The position numbers and the translations under genes are program-made. Below, one piece after another: positions 18,650 through 27,243 of a stretch of 64,000 bases of DNA. How positions within the stretch are numbered: position 1 is the stretch's first letter; each line of letters starts with the position of its first letter. The DNA comes from CAYYYP01 sp964475985 (GTDB lineage Bacteria; Bdellovibrionota; UBA1018; CAYHWW01), in assembly GCA_964475985.1 (NCBI GenBank), contig CAYYYP010000010.1, forward strand, positions 1-64,000, given 5' to 3'. The notes under the pieces were generated by a model. It was given only the letters and a program-made list of their open reading frames with translations, was not told the origin of the DNA and did not search any database.

Positions 18650-19324
18650 TCATGGATCGCCGGGAGAAACTTCAAACGGAAAATTATTTTTTAAAAAATT
18701 CCCATTTTTTTGCATACAGTCGAGCGAAATTCCAACATGACGCAAAGCGCTGATTAACCAATCTGGAAAAGAAAGCTTTTCCTCCGCAGAATTGGTGACG
18801 CAAACCCCATTCCAGATGCCACGCATTTTTTGACGCACCCGCTGCCTCAAAATGGGTTGCCATCGCGCACGCTCCCAACTCGGATCCGGCGAAATAGAAA
18901 TTATTGAAACTTCCGAATTATCGTCATTCGACCCAACGGCCGACGGCAGGGTTTGACTTTTTTCATTTGATAAATTTTTTGAGTTTACATCAGACCCGGT
19001 GGACACTTTGGCCATCCACGTGAGGCCCTCAAAAAATAATTTTTGGCACTCCCCTTTTTGTAAAAGCGCTTCCTTAAAATAAGACTTCCCGCTCCCCTGG
19101 ACCCGGCAAGGGTAGAGCCAATTTTTTTTCCACGCTCGCGCCGGTGCCGGCGGGTAAACCATAACCAGCTCAAGCCCCCCATCGCGGCCGGGAAGACTTA
19201 ACCGGATTTCGCAGGAGCCGAACTCGGGACACCCTAAACGGGCAAAACGCTCCCCCGACATGACGCCCATGAGCGGCGCTTGAGCCCAAGCCAGATTAGT
19301 GAAAAAAAATAAAATGAAGATCAT
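18650..19324 (-). CDS. Small exported protein of unknown function
   Basis: A 224-residue protein not assigned to a family. The longer frame reaches 19447, but ATG 19324 is chosen because it starts a clean signal peptide (MIFILFFFTNLAWAQA) and overlaps the upstream exonuclease stop by four bases (ATGA). The mature part contains several Cys residues (in RLGCPEFGSCEIRL, LYPCRV and KGECQKLF), suggesting disulphides in the periplasm. The middle is a Ser/Asn-rich, probably disordered stretch, and the C-terminal third is basic and helical. Coupled to a DEDDh exonuclease, but with no evident shared role. Confidence 0.65.
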   Translation of the reverse strand: MIFILFFFTNLAWAQAPLMGVMSGERFARLGCPEFGSCEIRLSLPGRDGGLELVMVYPPAPARAWKKNWLYPCRVQGSGKSYFKEALLQKGECQKLFFEGLTWMAKVSTGSDVNSKNLSNEKSQTLPSAVGSNDDNSEVSIISISPDPSWERARWQPILRQRVRQKMRGIWNGVCVTNSAEEKLSFPDWLISALRHVGISLDCMQKNGNFLKNNFPFEVSPGDP

Positions 19325-20286
19325 GTGGGAAGGATCATATGCAGAATGCGATCGGTTCGGAACTTTTTTACGATCTGATCGCGGTGGCACAACGCGTTGA
19401 GATAAATTTTGAAACGATCCATGACGATGCTCTGGGGGGTCACCCACCGAACGTCATCCTCCGTGTTGTAGGTAATCCGCACCGCTTGCTGCGTTTCGCA
19501 AAGACGCTTCAACGCAGCGATCCGTGGGGAAAATTCAAAATCTATACTCTGGTGTGCGCGAAAGAAACCACCGGCGTGCTCCACCAAATGGCCTAAGGTT
19601 AAACCACCAGCCGTAGTCGAAGTAAACCGATCCGCGGCAAGCGCAAGCAGACCTAAAAAAACATGCTTAAGTGCGCCGACATCGGCACCCGCCCGGTGGA
19701 GGTGCTCACCCTCTGGTACTTGATACTTAAAATGGTCGGCGAGAACGGAAAGTTTATGGTGTCTCAGTTCCGGCAGTAAAGCCTTTGCTAGCCCGCAGGT
19801 GTCTAGAACAACTTCTTCCTTAAGCCAAACGCTCTTTCCACGCCTGGTGACCATACCTAAATCAAACGATGCATTGTGGGCGATCAACACGCGAGGACTA
19901 CCCGAGAAACCTAAAAACTCCTGAAACGATGCCCACACCTGGGAAAACTCTGGCGAGTCTGCCACCATTTCGTTGGAGATACCGTGAATTTTTTGAACTT
20001 GTTCAGAAATTAAGATCGGAGGTTTTACTAAATTATGAAATCGCCGATGCTCAAACTCTTCATCAAACGCCAACGCGGCAATTTCCACCACATGATCTTT
20101 TTGGGCACTGATACCGGTAGTTTCAGTGTCCCAGGCCACCCACCTTACATCCGAGACGTTGGTGTTCATCAAGACTTCAAATGTCGATGAGCGCACGGGG
20201 GCCCCTTCCGAATCGTTCAGCACGGGATTTCCTTCCATGTCGGTGCCCAGGAGTGGAGTTATTTCTTTTTGCTCTTGCTCGATCAT
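19321..20286 (-). CDS. DnaQ-like DEDDh 3'-5' exonuclease with WYL-like tail
   Basis: A 321-residue protein. Residues 47-225 form an RNase T/DnaQ exonuclease: WDTETTG supplies Asp53 and Glu55, HNASFD the next Asp, and HRAGAD the final His and Asp, completing DEDDh. Residues about 260-321 (QAVRITYNTEDDVRWVTPQ...IYLNALCHRDQIVKKFRTDRI) look like a WYL ligand-binding domain, a fold that senses nucleic acid or nucleotides. ATG 20286 is preferred over upstream starts because it has ACGGGG before it and avoids overlap with the divergent PilZ gene. The combination suggests a nuclease controlled by a bound ligand; the substrate is unknown. Confidence 0.8.
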   Translation of the reverse strand: MIEQEQKEITPLLGTDMEGNPVLNDSEGAPVRSSTFEVLMNTNVSDVRWVAWDTETTGISAQKDHVVEIAALAFDEEFEHRRFHNLVKPPILISEQVQKIHGISNEMVADSPEFSQVWASFQEFLGFSGSPRVLIAHNASFDLGMVTRRGKSVWLKEEVVLDTCGLAKALLPELRHHKLSVLADHFKYQVPEGEHLHRAGADVGALKHVFLGLLALAADRFTSTTAGGLTLGHLVEHAGGFFRAHQSIDFEFSPRIAALKRLCETQQAVRITYNTEDDVRWVTPQSIVMDRFKIYLNALCHRDQIVKKFRTDRILHMILPT

Positions 20287-20325
20287 TTCAATACCCCGTA
20301 AACTAAATCTGTGGATAGAGATCAA

Positions 20326-20748
20326 ATGCATGACAACAAGCGTCGTCACTCGCGAATCGACGTCAAAGGTGAGTTTAAGGCAACTCTTTATTTAGTGGAA
20401 GACGCTCCTGCGGTAAAAAACACTCCTGCCACCACGGGCATCGTAAAGGATTATTCCAAGAGCGGTATCGGAATATTCACCGTACAACCTATTGCATTGC
20501 ACAAAATCGTAAGAATTGTGATCGAGCAAATGAAAATGGGCGGTGACGGAAAAGCGTTAAAGCCCCATTCCTTAGGCCCAGCCCTTGAAGGCCGGGTCGT
20601 ATGGAGCACTAAGGCTAAGCCTGAAGAAAAGGCGCCCGACACGCACCCCTACCGCCTAGGGATTGATTTCATGCCCCGCGACGATGCGGCCCAAGAGTGG
20701 ATGCTTAAGCTCTACAAACTGATTCAAGAATTAGAACAAACAAGCTAA
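20326..20748 (+). CDS. PilZ-domain c-di-GMP-binding protein
   Basis: A 140-residue single-domain protein. The c-di-GMP-binding signatures are both present: RRHSR at residues 6-10 and DYSKSG at 42-47, matching RxxxR and D/NxSxxG. A beta-barrel-type sequence and a C-terminal helix follow (MLKLYKLIQELEQ). It has no output domain, so it probably acts by binding a partner in motility, adhesion or lifestyle switching. A GTG at 20311 is a possible alternative start; ATG 20326 places the RxxxR motif at the usual distance. It is divergent from the exonuclease gene and 10 bp before sfsA. Confidence 0.85.
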   Translation: MHDNKRRHSRIDVKGEFKATLYLVEDAPAVKNTPATTGIVKDYSKSGIGIFTVQPIALHKIVRIVIEQMKMGGDGKALKPHSLGPALEGRVVWSTKAKPEEKAPDTHPYRLGIDFMPRDDAAQEWMLKLYKLIQELEQTS

Positions 20749-20758
20749 CAACGGACGT

Positions 20759-21547
20759 ATGTCCGAATTGTTTTCTAAAGAGAATTTTTTACTGGAATTT
20801 TCGCTCGCCCAAAAAGCAACTTTAGTGCGGCGCAGAATGCGGTTTTTAGGGGATGTTCTTCTGCAAAATGAACCGCATGAACATGTAGTGCATGTTCCCA
20901 ATACCGGTAGCCTTAAGGGCGTGCTTGATGAATTGCGCGCGGGGAAATCCCAGGGGGCCCTTTTAAGCGAAATCTTGGATCCAGCCTCAAAACGAAAATA
21001 TTCCAAAACCCTTGAGGCCGTGAACGTTCGTTCCGGTCAGAACGAAAGCGATCTCTGGGTAGGGATCAATACCCAGAATCCTAACCGACTTTTAAAAACG
21101 CTCTGGGAAAAAGGCTTTTTTCCCTGGAAAACTTTACACCCTGAGTTTCAGGTTGCTAAAGGCTGTCGTTTTGATTTTTTAGCCGATGCCCAAGGCCCTA
21201 ACCCAACTTTGATTGAGGTTAAAAATGTCAGTCTTGTTGAAAATTATGATGGTGCTCCCATGGCGTTTTTTCCAGACTCCGTGAGCGACCGTGCCCTGAA
21301 ACATTTAAAGACCATGGAGCGTTTGGTACAAGAAGGTAGCTACCGCGCAGAAGTTTATTTTCTGATCCAGCGGCCCGATCCCCTCAACATGCGCGGAGCT
21401 CATGAAATTGATCAGGCTTTCGCGGAAAAGTTGAAAGATCTCATGCAGCGCGGAGTGGTAAAAGCTCGGGCCCTAACCTTTCAGATTTCGCACGATGAAC
21501 GAGCGTCGGGAATAAAATTCCATGGCGAAATCCCGGTGGTGCTTTGA
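20759..21547 (+). CDS. sfsA: SfsA family DNA-binding/nuclease protein
   Basis: A 262-residue SfsA homologue. Recognisable family motifs in order are VHVPNTGSLKGVL, KYSKTLEAV, NTQNPNRLL, FDFLADAQ, TLIEVKNVSLVE (a PD-(D/E)xK-like core with Glu and Lys), FFPDSVSDRALKHL, and EVYFLIQRPD. First described as stimulating sugar fermentation in E. coli, the family has a nuclease-type fold and DNA-binding activity; its physiological role is unsettled. Length is somewhat above the usual 230 or so, because of inserted segments around 60-90. It follows the PilZ gene and overlaps the next start codon by one base. Confidence 0.9.
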   Translation: MSELFSKENFLLEFSLAQKATLVRRRMRFLGDVLLQNEPHEHVVHVPNTGSLKGVLDELRAGKSQGALLSEILDPASKRKYSKTLEAVNVRSGQNESDLWVGINTQNPNRLLKTLWEKGFFPWKTLHPEFQVAKGCRFDFLADAQGPNPTLIEVKNVSLVENYDGAPMAFFPDSVSDRALKHLKTMERLVQEGSYRAEVYFLIQRPDPLNMRGAHEIDQAFAEKLKDLMQRGVVKARALTFQISHDERASGIKFHGEIPVVL

Positions 21548-22335
21548 TGGAAACTAACACGGTTCAAAACTGGGCCTATTTTCAGATGAATGGCGTTGAT
21601 GCCCAGGATTACTTACATCGTCTCTCCACTCTGAATTTTAAAAATGTAAGTGTATTGGAAAAAATCAGAACCGACTGGGTTCCCGGCGCAATCCTAAAAC
21701 CCACCGGAAAATTTGATTTGTATTTTTTATTGCGTGGGCAAGCTCCGGCGTTTGAGATCCTTACGCCCTATCCCGAAGGCGCAGCCCTAGAAACATTAGA
21801 ACGCATGCATTTTTTGGATCGATTTGAAATTAAAGCGCATGCCGTTGATGGGGTTGAGCTGCCAAGGGCTCCCCGTACCGATCTCACCCGCCTACTTTGT
21901 TTGGCGCCCGTGTACCCAAACGAAATCAACGAAACGACCAACCCTTTGGAGTTAGGCCTTGAAGAAATCATTCATGAAAACAAAGGCTGTTATCCTGGAC
22001 AAGAGGTCATTGAAAAAATCATATCTAAAGGCGGAGTGCCTCGGCACCTTTGCCTTATTCAGGTGAAAGAAAGTGATTTACTTCAGGGCACGTTGGCGGA
22101 TTTTCAAGCTGACTGCCTAGCCAAGGGATTACTTACGAGCAGCTCGTTACTTTTGCCGGGCGAAAAAATACCGAAAATTGAAAACGCAAAATTTCATTTC
22201 GAAAGCGACGATCAAAGTTCTGCGCGTTTACTCGGAATGACTTTACTCAATAAAACTTTGATTAAAAACACTTCGGCGGAAGGGAAAGTCTTTACGATCA
22301 ATGGTGCGCCTGCCACCATCTTGGCATGCGCCTAA
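21547..22335 (+). CDS. ygfZ: YgfZ/GcvT-like folate-binding Fe-S maturation protein
   Basis: A 262-residue tetrahydrofolate-binding protein of the YgfZ/IBA57 group, involved in assembly or repair of certain Fe-S enzymes. The diagnostic K-G-C-Y-x-G-Q-E motif appears as NKGCYPGQEVIEK around residue 155. The N-terminal part (FQMNGVDAQDYLHRLST) matches the family. Length is a little under the E. coli protein. Its ATG touches the sfsA stop (TGATG), so translation is coupled. Many Fe-S proteins are encoded nearby (endonuclease III, ActB, YgiQ), though none is known to be a specific client. Confidence 0.88.
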   Translation: METNTVQNWAYFQMNGVDAQDYLHRLSTLNFKNVSVLEKIRTDWVPGAILKPTGKFDLYFLLRGQAPAFEILTPYPEGAALETLERMHFLDRFEIKAHAVDGVELPRAPRTDLTRLLCLAPVYPNEINETTNPLELGLEEIIHENKGCYPGQEVIEKIISKGGVPRHLCLIQVKESDLLQGTLADFQADCLAKGLLTSSSLLLPGEKIPKIENAKFHFESDDQSSARLLGMTLLNKTLIKNTSAEGKVFTINGAPATILACA

Positions 22336-25300
22336 CGTCTGGTTTCAAAAAATTCATTTACCGTTTGCTTACGGAAATCTCCGTGATTTCCGTTTTTTTC
22401 AGCATTCCCCTGGCTCTGGGTTTTGAACGAAGTGAGTTTCCATCCCGAAAATTTGTCGGGGATGCCATTGCCTTAAGTCCCGGCGATAACTACCGGGTCC
22501 ATTATTCTGAACATTTTAAAATTATTTATCCACGCGCCATTGAGGAACTTGCTAAGCGCTCCACCGGCTATTTAGAGGATGCGCACCGGCAGCTCAGTCC
22601 ATTTTTCCTATATGCGCCAAAGGATCGCACCACCGTAATCCTTACGGACAACCAGGATCTTTCCAACGGCGTTGCAAGTGCTGTAGGCCATCAGGGTTTG
22701 GTGCTTTTCGCCATCGCGCCGGAACCCTTCATGAGCATTAATGATAACGATAACTGGCTCAAAAACCTTTGCACCCATGAATATACCCACTACCTAACGT
22801 TGCATCCTACTCGGGGTGTTTTCAAATTATTGACCTACATTTTTGGTGACACCTTTCTACCTAACTCCCTGTGGCCAGCGTGGCTTGCGGAAGGATACGC
22901 GGTTTACGCAGAAACCCGGTTCTCAAGAATGGGCCGTGGATCGGGCCCCTACTACACGACGATTGCTAGGGACAGTATTGCGCGCAAAACCTTGGGTGAA
23001 TCATTTTTGACCTTCAATGAAATCACGGGCGTTATCCCTGAATTTCCCTTTGGCGAAGCCGCTTATTTTGCGGGCTTTGCCATGATTGACCAGCTTGCCC
23101 ATGAAAAAGGAAAATCGGCATTAGGTGAACTCAGCATACGGAGTTCCGGCCGCTTTCCCTACTTCTTAAATACCACCCTTGAAGCCACCTTCGATAAGAA
23201 CGAGCTCTCCTATCAGGACCTCTGGATCAACTGGATTAAGCGCAAACAAGAAGAATTTAAATCAGAGATTGATCAAAAACAGACGGGCAGTCCCATCATC
23301 GTAAAGTGGTTTACCGATCCAGGGCTTTCCAATTCTGGCGGAAGGCTCAGTCCCGATGAAAACCTTCTCGCCACGGTGGTGCGTACGCCTCATGAACGCA
23401 GTCATCTTTCGATCCTTGATCTGAAAACCCAAGAAACGAAAATCATCGATATCGGCATTGCTACGCCTGGTCTGAGTTGGGCGGAAAACGTGGACGCTAC
23501 AGGGAAAAAAACCCAGACGCTTTATTATACGAAAGTAGATTTCCATTCTCCGTTTCAGTTTTTTGGTGATCTCTACAGCTGGAGTGAAGGTAGTGGAATT
23601 CGTAAACTTACCAGCGGTGAACGGGTGAAGGACCCAGGCTTCTGCCGTTTTGAAAGTGGTGACACCGTCGTCTTAACTCGCATGCATCAGGGGATTTCTG
23701 AGTTATTGAGTTTTGATTTGCAGGACGAAACCCTGACCGTACTTTTTAAAGGTAAACTGGGTCAGAGATTTGCGAACCCACGGTGTGGAGTAACTCCGGC
23801 AACCCAAAATAAGATTTATTTTTCTGTGCGAAATTTAGAACCCTTTGAGCAGCTTGCCGAATTTGACCGCACCACCAAAAGCATGAAAGTTTTAATCGGG
23901 GGTTGGCAGGCGGGCTACGGGGCCCAGTTCCCGGAGCCAACGGATCTAGGGCTTTATTTCACTAAGGTTACGAAATCCCATTTTTCCCTAGCGTTTTATA
24001 CTTTAAGTACCGGAAAAATCGAACTCATTGCCCAAGACTTGGGTGGTTACTGGTTTCCGCAGCAAACCAAAACCAAACTTTTAGCGACCTATTTTTCAAG
24101 TAATGGATTTCAGACCGTAGAGCTCGATCCCCTTGCAACGTCAGTAGGCGTTGCTCCTCAAACCACATCGCTTGCGGGTCACAAGTCGTCGAAAACCATA
24201 AAAGTAAAATCGCAGACAGCGGTAACTCCCGAGGCACAAAATACGCCTACGGCGCCTGAACCAGAAATAACCGAATGGGATTCTCGGCATTACTATTTCT
24301 TAGAGAGTTTGCTTCCAAGAATTTGGAGTCCAACATTAACGGTGAGCAGTGCACGGACTACCATCGGCGCCGCCGTGGCGGGTTGGGATGATACGGACCA
24401 AATGAGTTACATCGCAAATGGTTGGTACGATACCTTTAAAAAAGGGCCCAACGGAATCGTCATGACTCAGAACCGACTGCCGTCTTACTTAGGTTCGTTT
24501 CGATTGAATTTAAGAGCCAGTTCCGATCTCAACTCCTGGGGCACCGTCGGCGCATCCCGATACTATTTTCAGGAACAGATTTTAGGGGGAACCCTTTCTA
24601 GGCCTTTTCCTAAGGTTTATTCCGTGATCATTCCAAGCGTTTCCCTTGAGTGGTCAGAGATTGCGCTTCATTCCATTGAGCCTAGCCGCGATGATACAAA
24701 AAATTCCTTTGGGACTAATCTTAGGGTGGGGCCGGGCTTACTTTATGACTCCCGGCAGAAGTTCACTTACTCCATTGATTATGAGGCGGGGCAGCTTATT
24801 CGCGCACGTTCGCTGAAACTCATCCCCCTGTCTGAAAGGCGTCCAGGCACCTGGAAATTTCTTTTCGACTGGAACCCGGTTATCGAAGCATTCCCCGCCC
24901 ACACGGCCTTTGATGCGCACTTTTATTACGCCTTTACCTCGCGGTTCGATCCCAATATCTATGAAAGTTATTTAAGGCCCGGCGAAATGGGGAACTTCAG
25001 CGACTTGGACCCGCCAACCAGAGGCTATCAGCGTGGACGATTGTTAGGTCGCAAGGCCTTCGTCGGACAGTTTGAATACCGTTTTCCCATCGAACAAGTA
25101 TTTAGGTCGCCAGGGACTTTTCCGTTTTTCATGAGGAATCATGGTCTAGGCGTATTCGCGGACTTCTTAAAGTACCAATCGGTTTATGGGCCTTACCGAC
25201 CATTGTTGGTGAGCGTGGGTGGTGCCTATACGCTTAACATCGTGACGGGCTATATCGCGCCAATCTCCATTCGGGTGCAGTTTGCATCGGGTTTCAATAA

Positions 25301-25346
25301 AAATTATTATGGAGAGCGGCAGCTCTTCATTTCCCTTGGAATATAG
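22326..25346 (+). CDS. Outer-membrane metalloprotease with propeller and beta-barrel
   Basis: A 1006-residue exported protein. The signal peptide has the core SVISVFFSIPLALG. A zinc-peptidase (gluzincin) domain follows, with LCTHEYTHYLTLHP (His151, Glu152, His155) and the third ligand Glu189 in AWLAEGYAVYAE. About 290-620 is a TolB/WD-like propeller with repeated stretches such as GRLSPDENLLATVV. A Pro/Thr-rich linker around 620-650 precedes a C-terminal part of alternating aromatic strands (about 670-1006) that resembles a bacterial surface-antigen barrel ending ERQLFISLGI. It overlaps ygfZ by 10 bp. Likely a surface-anchored protease; its substrate is unknown. Confidence 0.8.
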   Translation: MRLTSGFKKFIYRLLTEISVISVFFSIPLALGFERSEFPSRKFVGDAIALSPGDNYRVHYSEHFKIIYPRAIEELAKRSTGYLEDAHRQLSPFFLYAPKDRTTVILTDNQDLSNGVASAVGHQGLVLFAIAPEPFMSINDNDNWLKNLCTHEYTHYLTLHPTRGVFKLLTYIFGDTFLPNSLWPAWLAEGYAVYAETRFSRMGRGSGPYYTTIARDSIARKTLGESFLTFNEITGVIPEFPFGEAAYFAGFAMIDQLAHEKGKSALGELSIRSSGRFPYFLNTTLEATFDKNELSYQDLWINWIKRKQEEFKSEIDQKQTGSPIIVKWFTDPGLSNSGGRLSPDENLLATVVRTPHERSHLSILDLKTQETKIIDIGIATPGLSWAENVDATGKKTQTLYYTKVDFHSPFQFFGDLYSWSEGSGIRKLTSGERVKDPGFCRFESGDTVVLTRMHQGISELLSFDLQDETLTVLFKGKLGQRFANPRCGVTPATQNKIYFSVRNLEPFEQLAEFDRTTKSMKVLIGGWQAGYGAQFPEPTDLGLYFTKVTKSHFSLAFYTLSTGKIELIAQDLGGYWFPQQTKTKLLATYFSSNGFQTVELDPLATSVGVAPQTTSLAGHKSSKTIKVKSQTAVTPEAQNTPTAPEPEITEWDSRHYYFLESLLPRIWSPTLTVSSARTTIGAAVAGWDDTDQMSYIANGWYDTFKKGPNGIVMTQNRLPSYLGSFRLNLRASSDLNSWGTVGASRYYFQEQILGGTLSRPFPKVYSVIIPSVSLEWSEIALHSIEPSRDDTKNSFGTNLRVGPGLLYDSRQKFTYSIDYEAGQLIRARSLKLIPLSERRPGTWKFLFDWNPVIEAFPAHTAFDAHFYYAFTSRFDPNIYESYLRPGEMGNFSDLDPPTRGYQRGRLLGRKAFVGQFEYRFPIEQVFRSPGTFPFFMRNHGLGVFADFLKYQSVYGPYRPLLVSVGGAYTLNIVTGYIAPISIRVQFASGFNKNYYGERQLFISLGI

Positions 25347-25347
25347 G

Positions 25348-26436
25348 ATGAAACCAAAAGAACATTTTTTATTTTTAGTTTTATGGATGATTTTTAAGTC
25401 GTCTGCCGCTCTGGCCGAAGAAAGAGCTTTCCAGGTTGTAGGACAAATCGGCGAGCTTCGTTTTCAAAAAGGGCATTTAGAATTTGCAAACTTAAAACCA
25501 GACGATGCACCTAAAACAAATTTATTTGGTCAGTACAAAGGTACCGAAGCAGAGACCCTGGCCAGGGCCGTGTTTCAGGATAGCGATGTCACGGAAGTTT
25601 TAATTACCGGTAAAGATAGTACCGCGAGGCTTCTTTTCAAGGATGATTCTATCGTTGACCTGGGTCCCGACACCCTTTTGCAAGTGTCCCAATTTGAACT
25701 CTCCCCTACATTTCGCAACGTGACCCTACGCTGTTTGCGCGGAAAACTTCGCATCTTGGTTACTCGAAAATTCGAAGGGAAAAGTACCTACCGAGTTGTG
25801 ACACCAGGAACCACCACGTGGGTTCGCGGAACGGATTTCGCGGTTCATGCCGTCACTCCTGAGGTCGCCGGTAAAGCGCCCTCCCAAACTTTTGTCCTTG
25901 GCATTCGCGGCCAGGTGACCACCGATCTGAGTCGCCTCACTAACGATGGACGGATCTTTTTACAAACTTTGATTATAAATACTTACAGTTTATTAAACGC
26001 CACCTCCGCCAATGGATTCATTCTGCGTCAGGAACTTTCTGATCATTTAGAGGGTAAGGATTACGAGGCGGCCTATGCTGACCATGCGGCGTTCGGCGAT
26101 ATTCAAGCGCTGCCTTTAGGTCATCCGGTGAACATCGCTGATTTGCCCGGTACGGGCGTTGGCACCCAAACCGAAAATACGGCAACCATGCCGAATCACG
26201 GTCTCTCCCATGAGGGGGATGCATTGGACCAAGAACATCCCCTACCCTTGGCATTTCAAAAAGTTCGTACTAGCCAGTCGGACAACTTCACAGTGCCTTC
26301 TGATCTAGACACTCATCCATGGCATCGCCGCATTGTGGAGGACTTCTGGTTTCCCGTCTCGTCCGTCATCGTTGGTCCGAGGCTTTTGCCCTATGCTCAG
26401 CAAAATATTCACTCACCGGGATGGATCGGGAAATAG
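25348..26436 (+). CDS. FecR-domain exported protein
   Basis: A 362-residue protein whose ATG follows the previous stop by one base. The signal peptide is FLFLVLWMIFKSSAALA. The FecR domain spans about 60-210: VFQDSDVTEVLITGKDSTARLLFKDDSIVDLGPDT, with LRCLRGKLRILV and TPGTTTWVRGTDFAV typical of the fold. In this type of exported FecR protein there is no anti-sigma helix; the domain is thought to bind ligand or peptidoglycan-associated partners in the periplasm. The C-terminal part is His/Pro-rich and unassigned. Partner of the upstream surface protease, probably in one operon. Confidence 0.82.
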   Translation: MKPKEHFLFLVLWMIFKSSAALAEERAFQVVGQIGELRFQKGHLEFANLKPDDAPKTNLFGQYKGTEAETLARAVFQDSDVTEVLITGKDSTARLLFKDDSIVDLGPDTLLQVSQFELSPTFRNVTLRCLRGKLRILVTRKFEGKSTYRVVTPGTTTWVRGTDFAVHAVTPEVAGKAPSQTFVLGIRGQVTTDLSRLTNDGRIFLQTLIINTYSLLNATSANGFILRQELSDHLEGKDYEAAYADHAAFGDIQALPLGHPVNIADLPGTGVGTQTENTATMPNHGLSHEGDALDQEHPLPLAFQKVRTSQSDNFTVPSDLDTHPWHRRIVEDFWFPVSSVIVGPRLLPYAQQNIHSPGWIGK

Positions 26437-26438
26437 CT

Positions 26439-27242
26439 CTAGTTCCGATTTCTTTTTTCCCGCACCGACGTCATGCCCGAACGACAGATGGCAAAATCAA
26501 ACTTAATGGGATCTAGGGGATCCATTAGGGAGAACTGCCCAGAAATTTCCCGGGCCGCCCGCCACGAAGGTGCCGACCGTTTTGTCCAACCGGATTCTAC
26601 CGCCCAGCGCCAAAGGTGAACATCGAGGGGAATTACCAGATGGCTTGCATTTAATGACGGCCCTGACCAATGGCCAAAATCTAAAGCATCCTTACGCACC
26701 ATCCAACGAAACAACATACAAAGGCGTTTGCAGGCCGAACCATTTTTAGGATCACTCCACAGAAATGGGATGTGATTTTTTTCAATCACTTCTTTTTGCA
26801 TTTGGCTTAGGGTTGCACCAAGCACGCCTAGGTCTGAAATCTCCAAATTGCTGAGCCCGGCCGCCGTATTCTGCACCCAATCTTTTAAAGAACCATTTTT
26901 TTCCGTTACTTTTTGTAGTGCAATGATCAGATTTAAAAAATCTTCGGCTTTGTTAAACCGGTAATAAAATCCTTTGAGGGCTTGGGCTAACCGTGCGGGA
27001 TCGGTGATTAATACGTGGCGCAAATTTCCAACCTCATTCTCCAGGCGATTCAGCAAATCCTGGGAGAATTTCCTAATCTGCTCCACCGCCCCGTGGGACA
27101 TGAGAGCAATGAGCACCGCCGCCACCTGTTGATCCAGCGGATTGGAATATCGATGCACCCACTCCAACGGATCAAGTTTTAAAAATTCGGGTTTATGAAA
27201 CTTGAGGAAAATCTCCTCAAGGGTCAAGCTCTCCTGCGCCAT
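26439..27242 (-). CDS. TIGR02757/DUF2400 family protein
   Basis: A 267-residue protein of the TIGR02757 family, distantly related to helix-hairpin-helix DNA glycosylases. Matching segments include YSNPLDQQVAAVLIALMSHG near the start, CKRLCMLFRWMVRKDALDFGHW and LVIPLDVHLWRWAVESGW. The role of the family is not established; DNA repair has been suggested from the fold. It is convergent with the FecR gene with 2 bp between stops, and ends immediately before the TPR/barrel gene on the same strand (1 bp spacing), implying co-transcription. Confidence 0.8.
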   Translation of the reverse strand: MAQESLTLEEIFLKFHKPEFLKLDPLEWVHRYSNPLDQQVAAVLIALMSHGAVEQIRKFSQDLLNRLENEVGNLRHVLITDPARLAQALKGFYYRFNKAEDFLNLIIALQKVTEKNGSLKDWVQNTAAGLSNLEISDLGVLGATLSQMQKEVIEKNHIPFLWSDPKNGSACKRLCMLFRWMVRKDALDFGHWSGPSLNASHLVIPLDVHLWRWAVESGWTKRSAPSWRAAREISGQFSLMDPLDPIKFDFAICRSGMTSVREKRNRN

Positions 27243-27243
27243 C

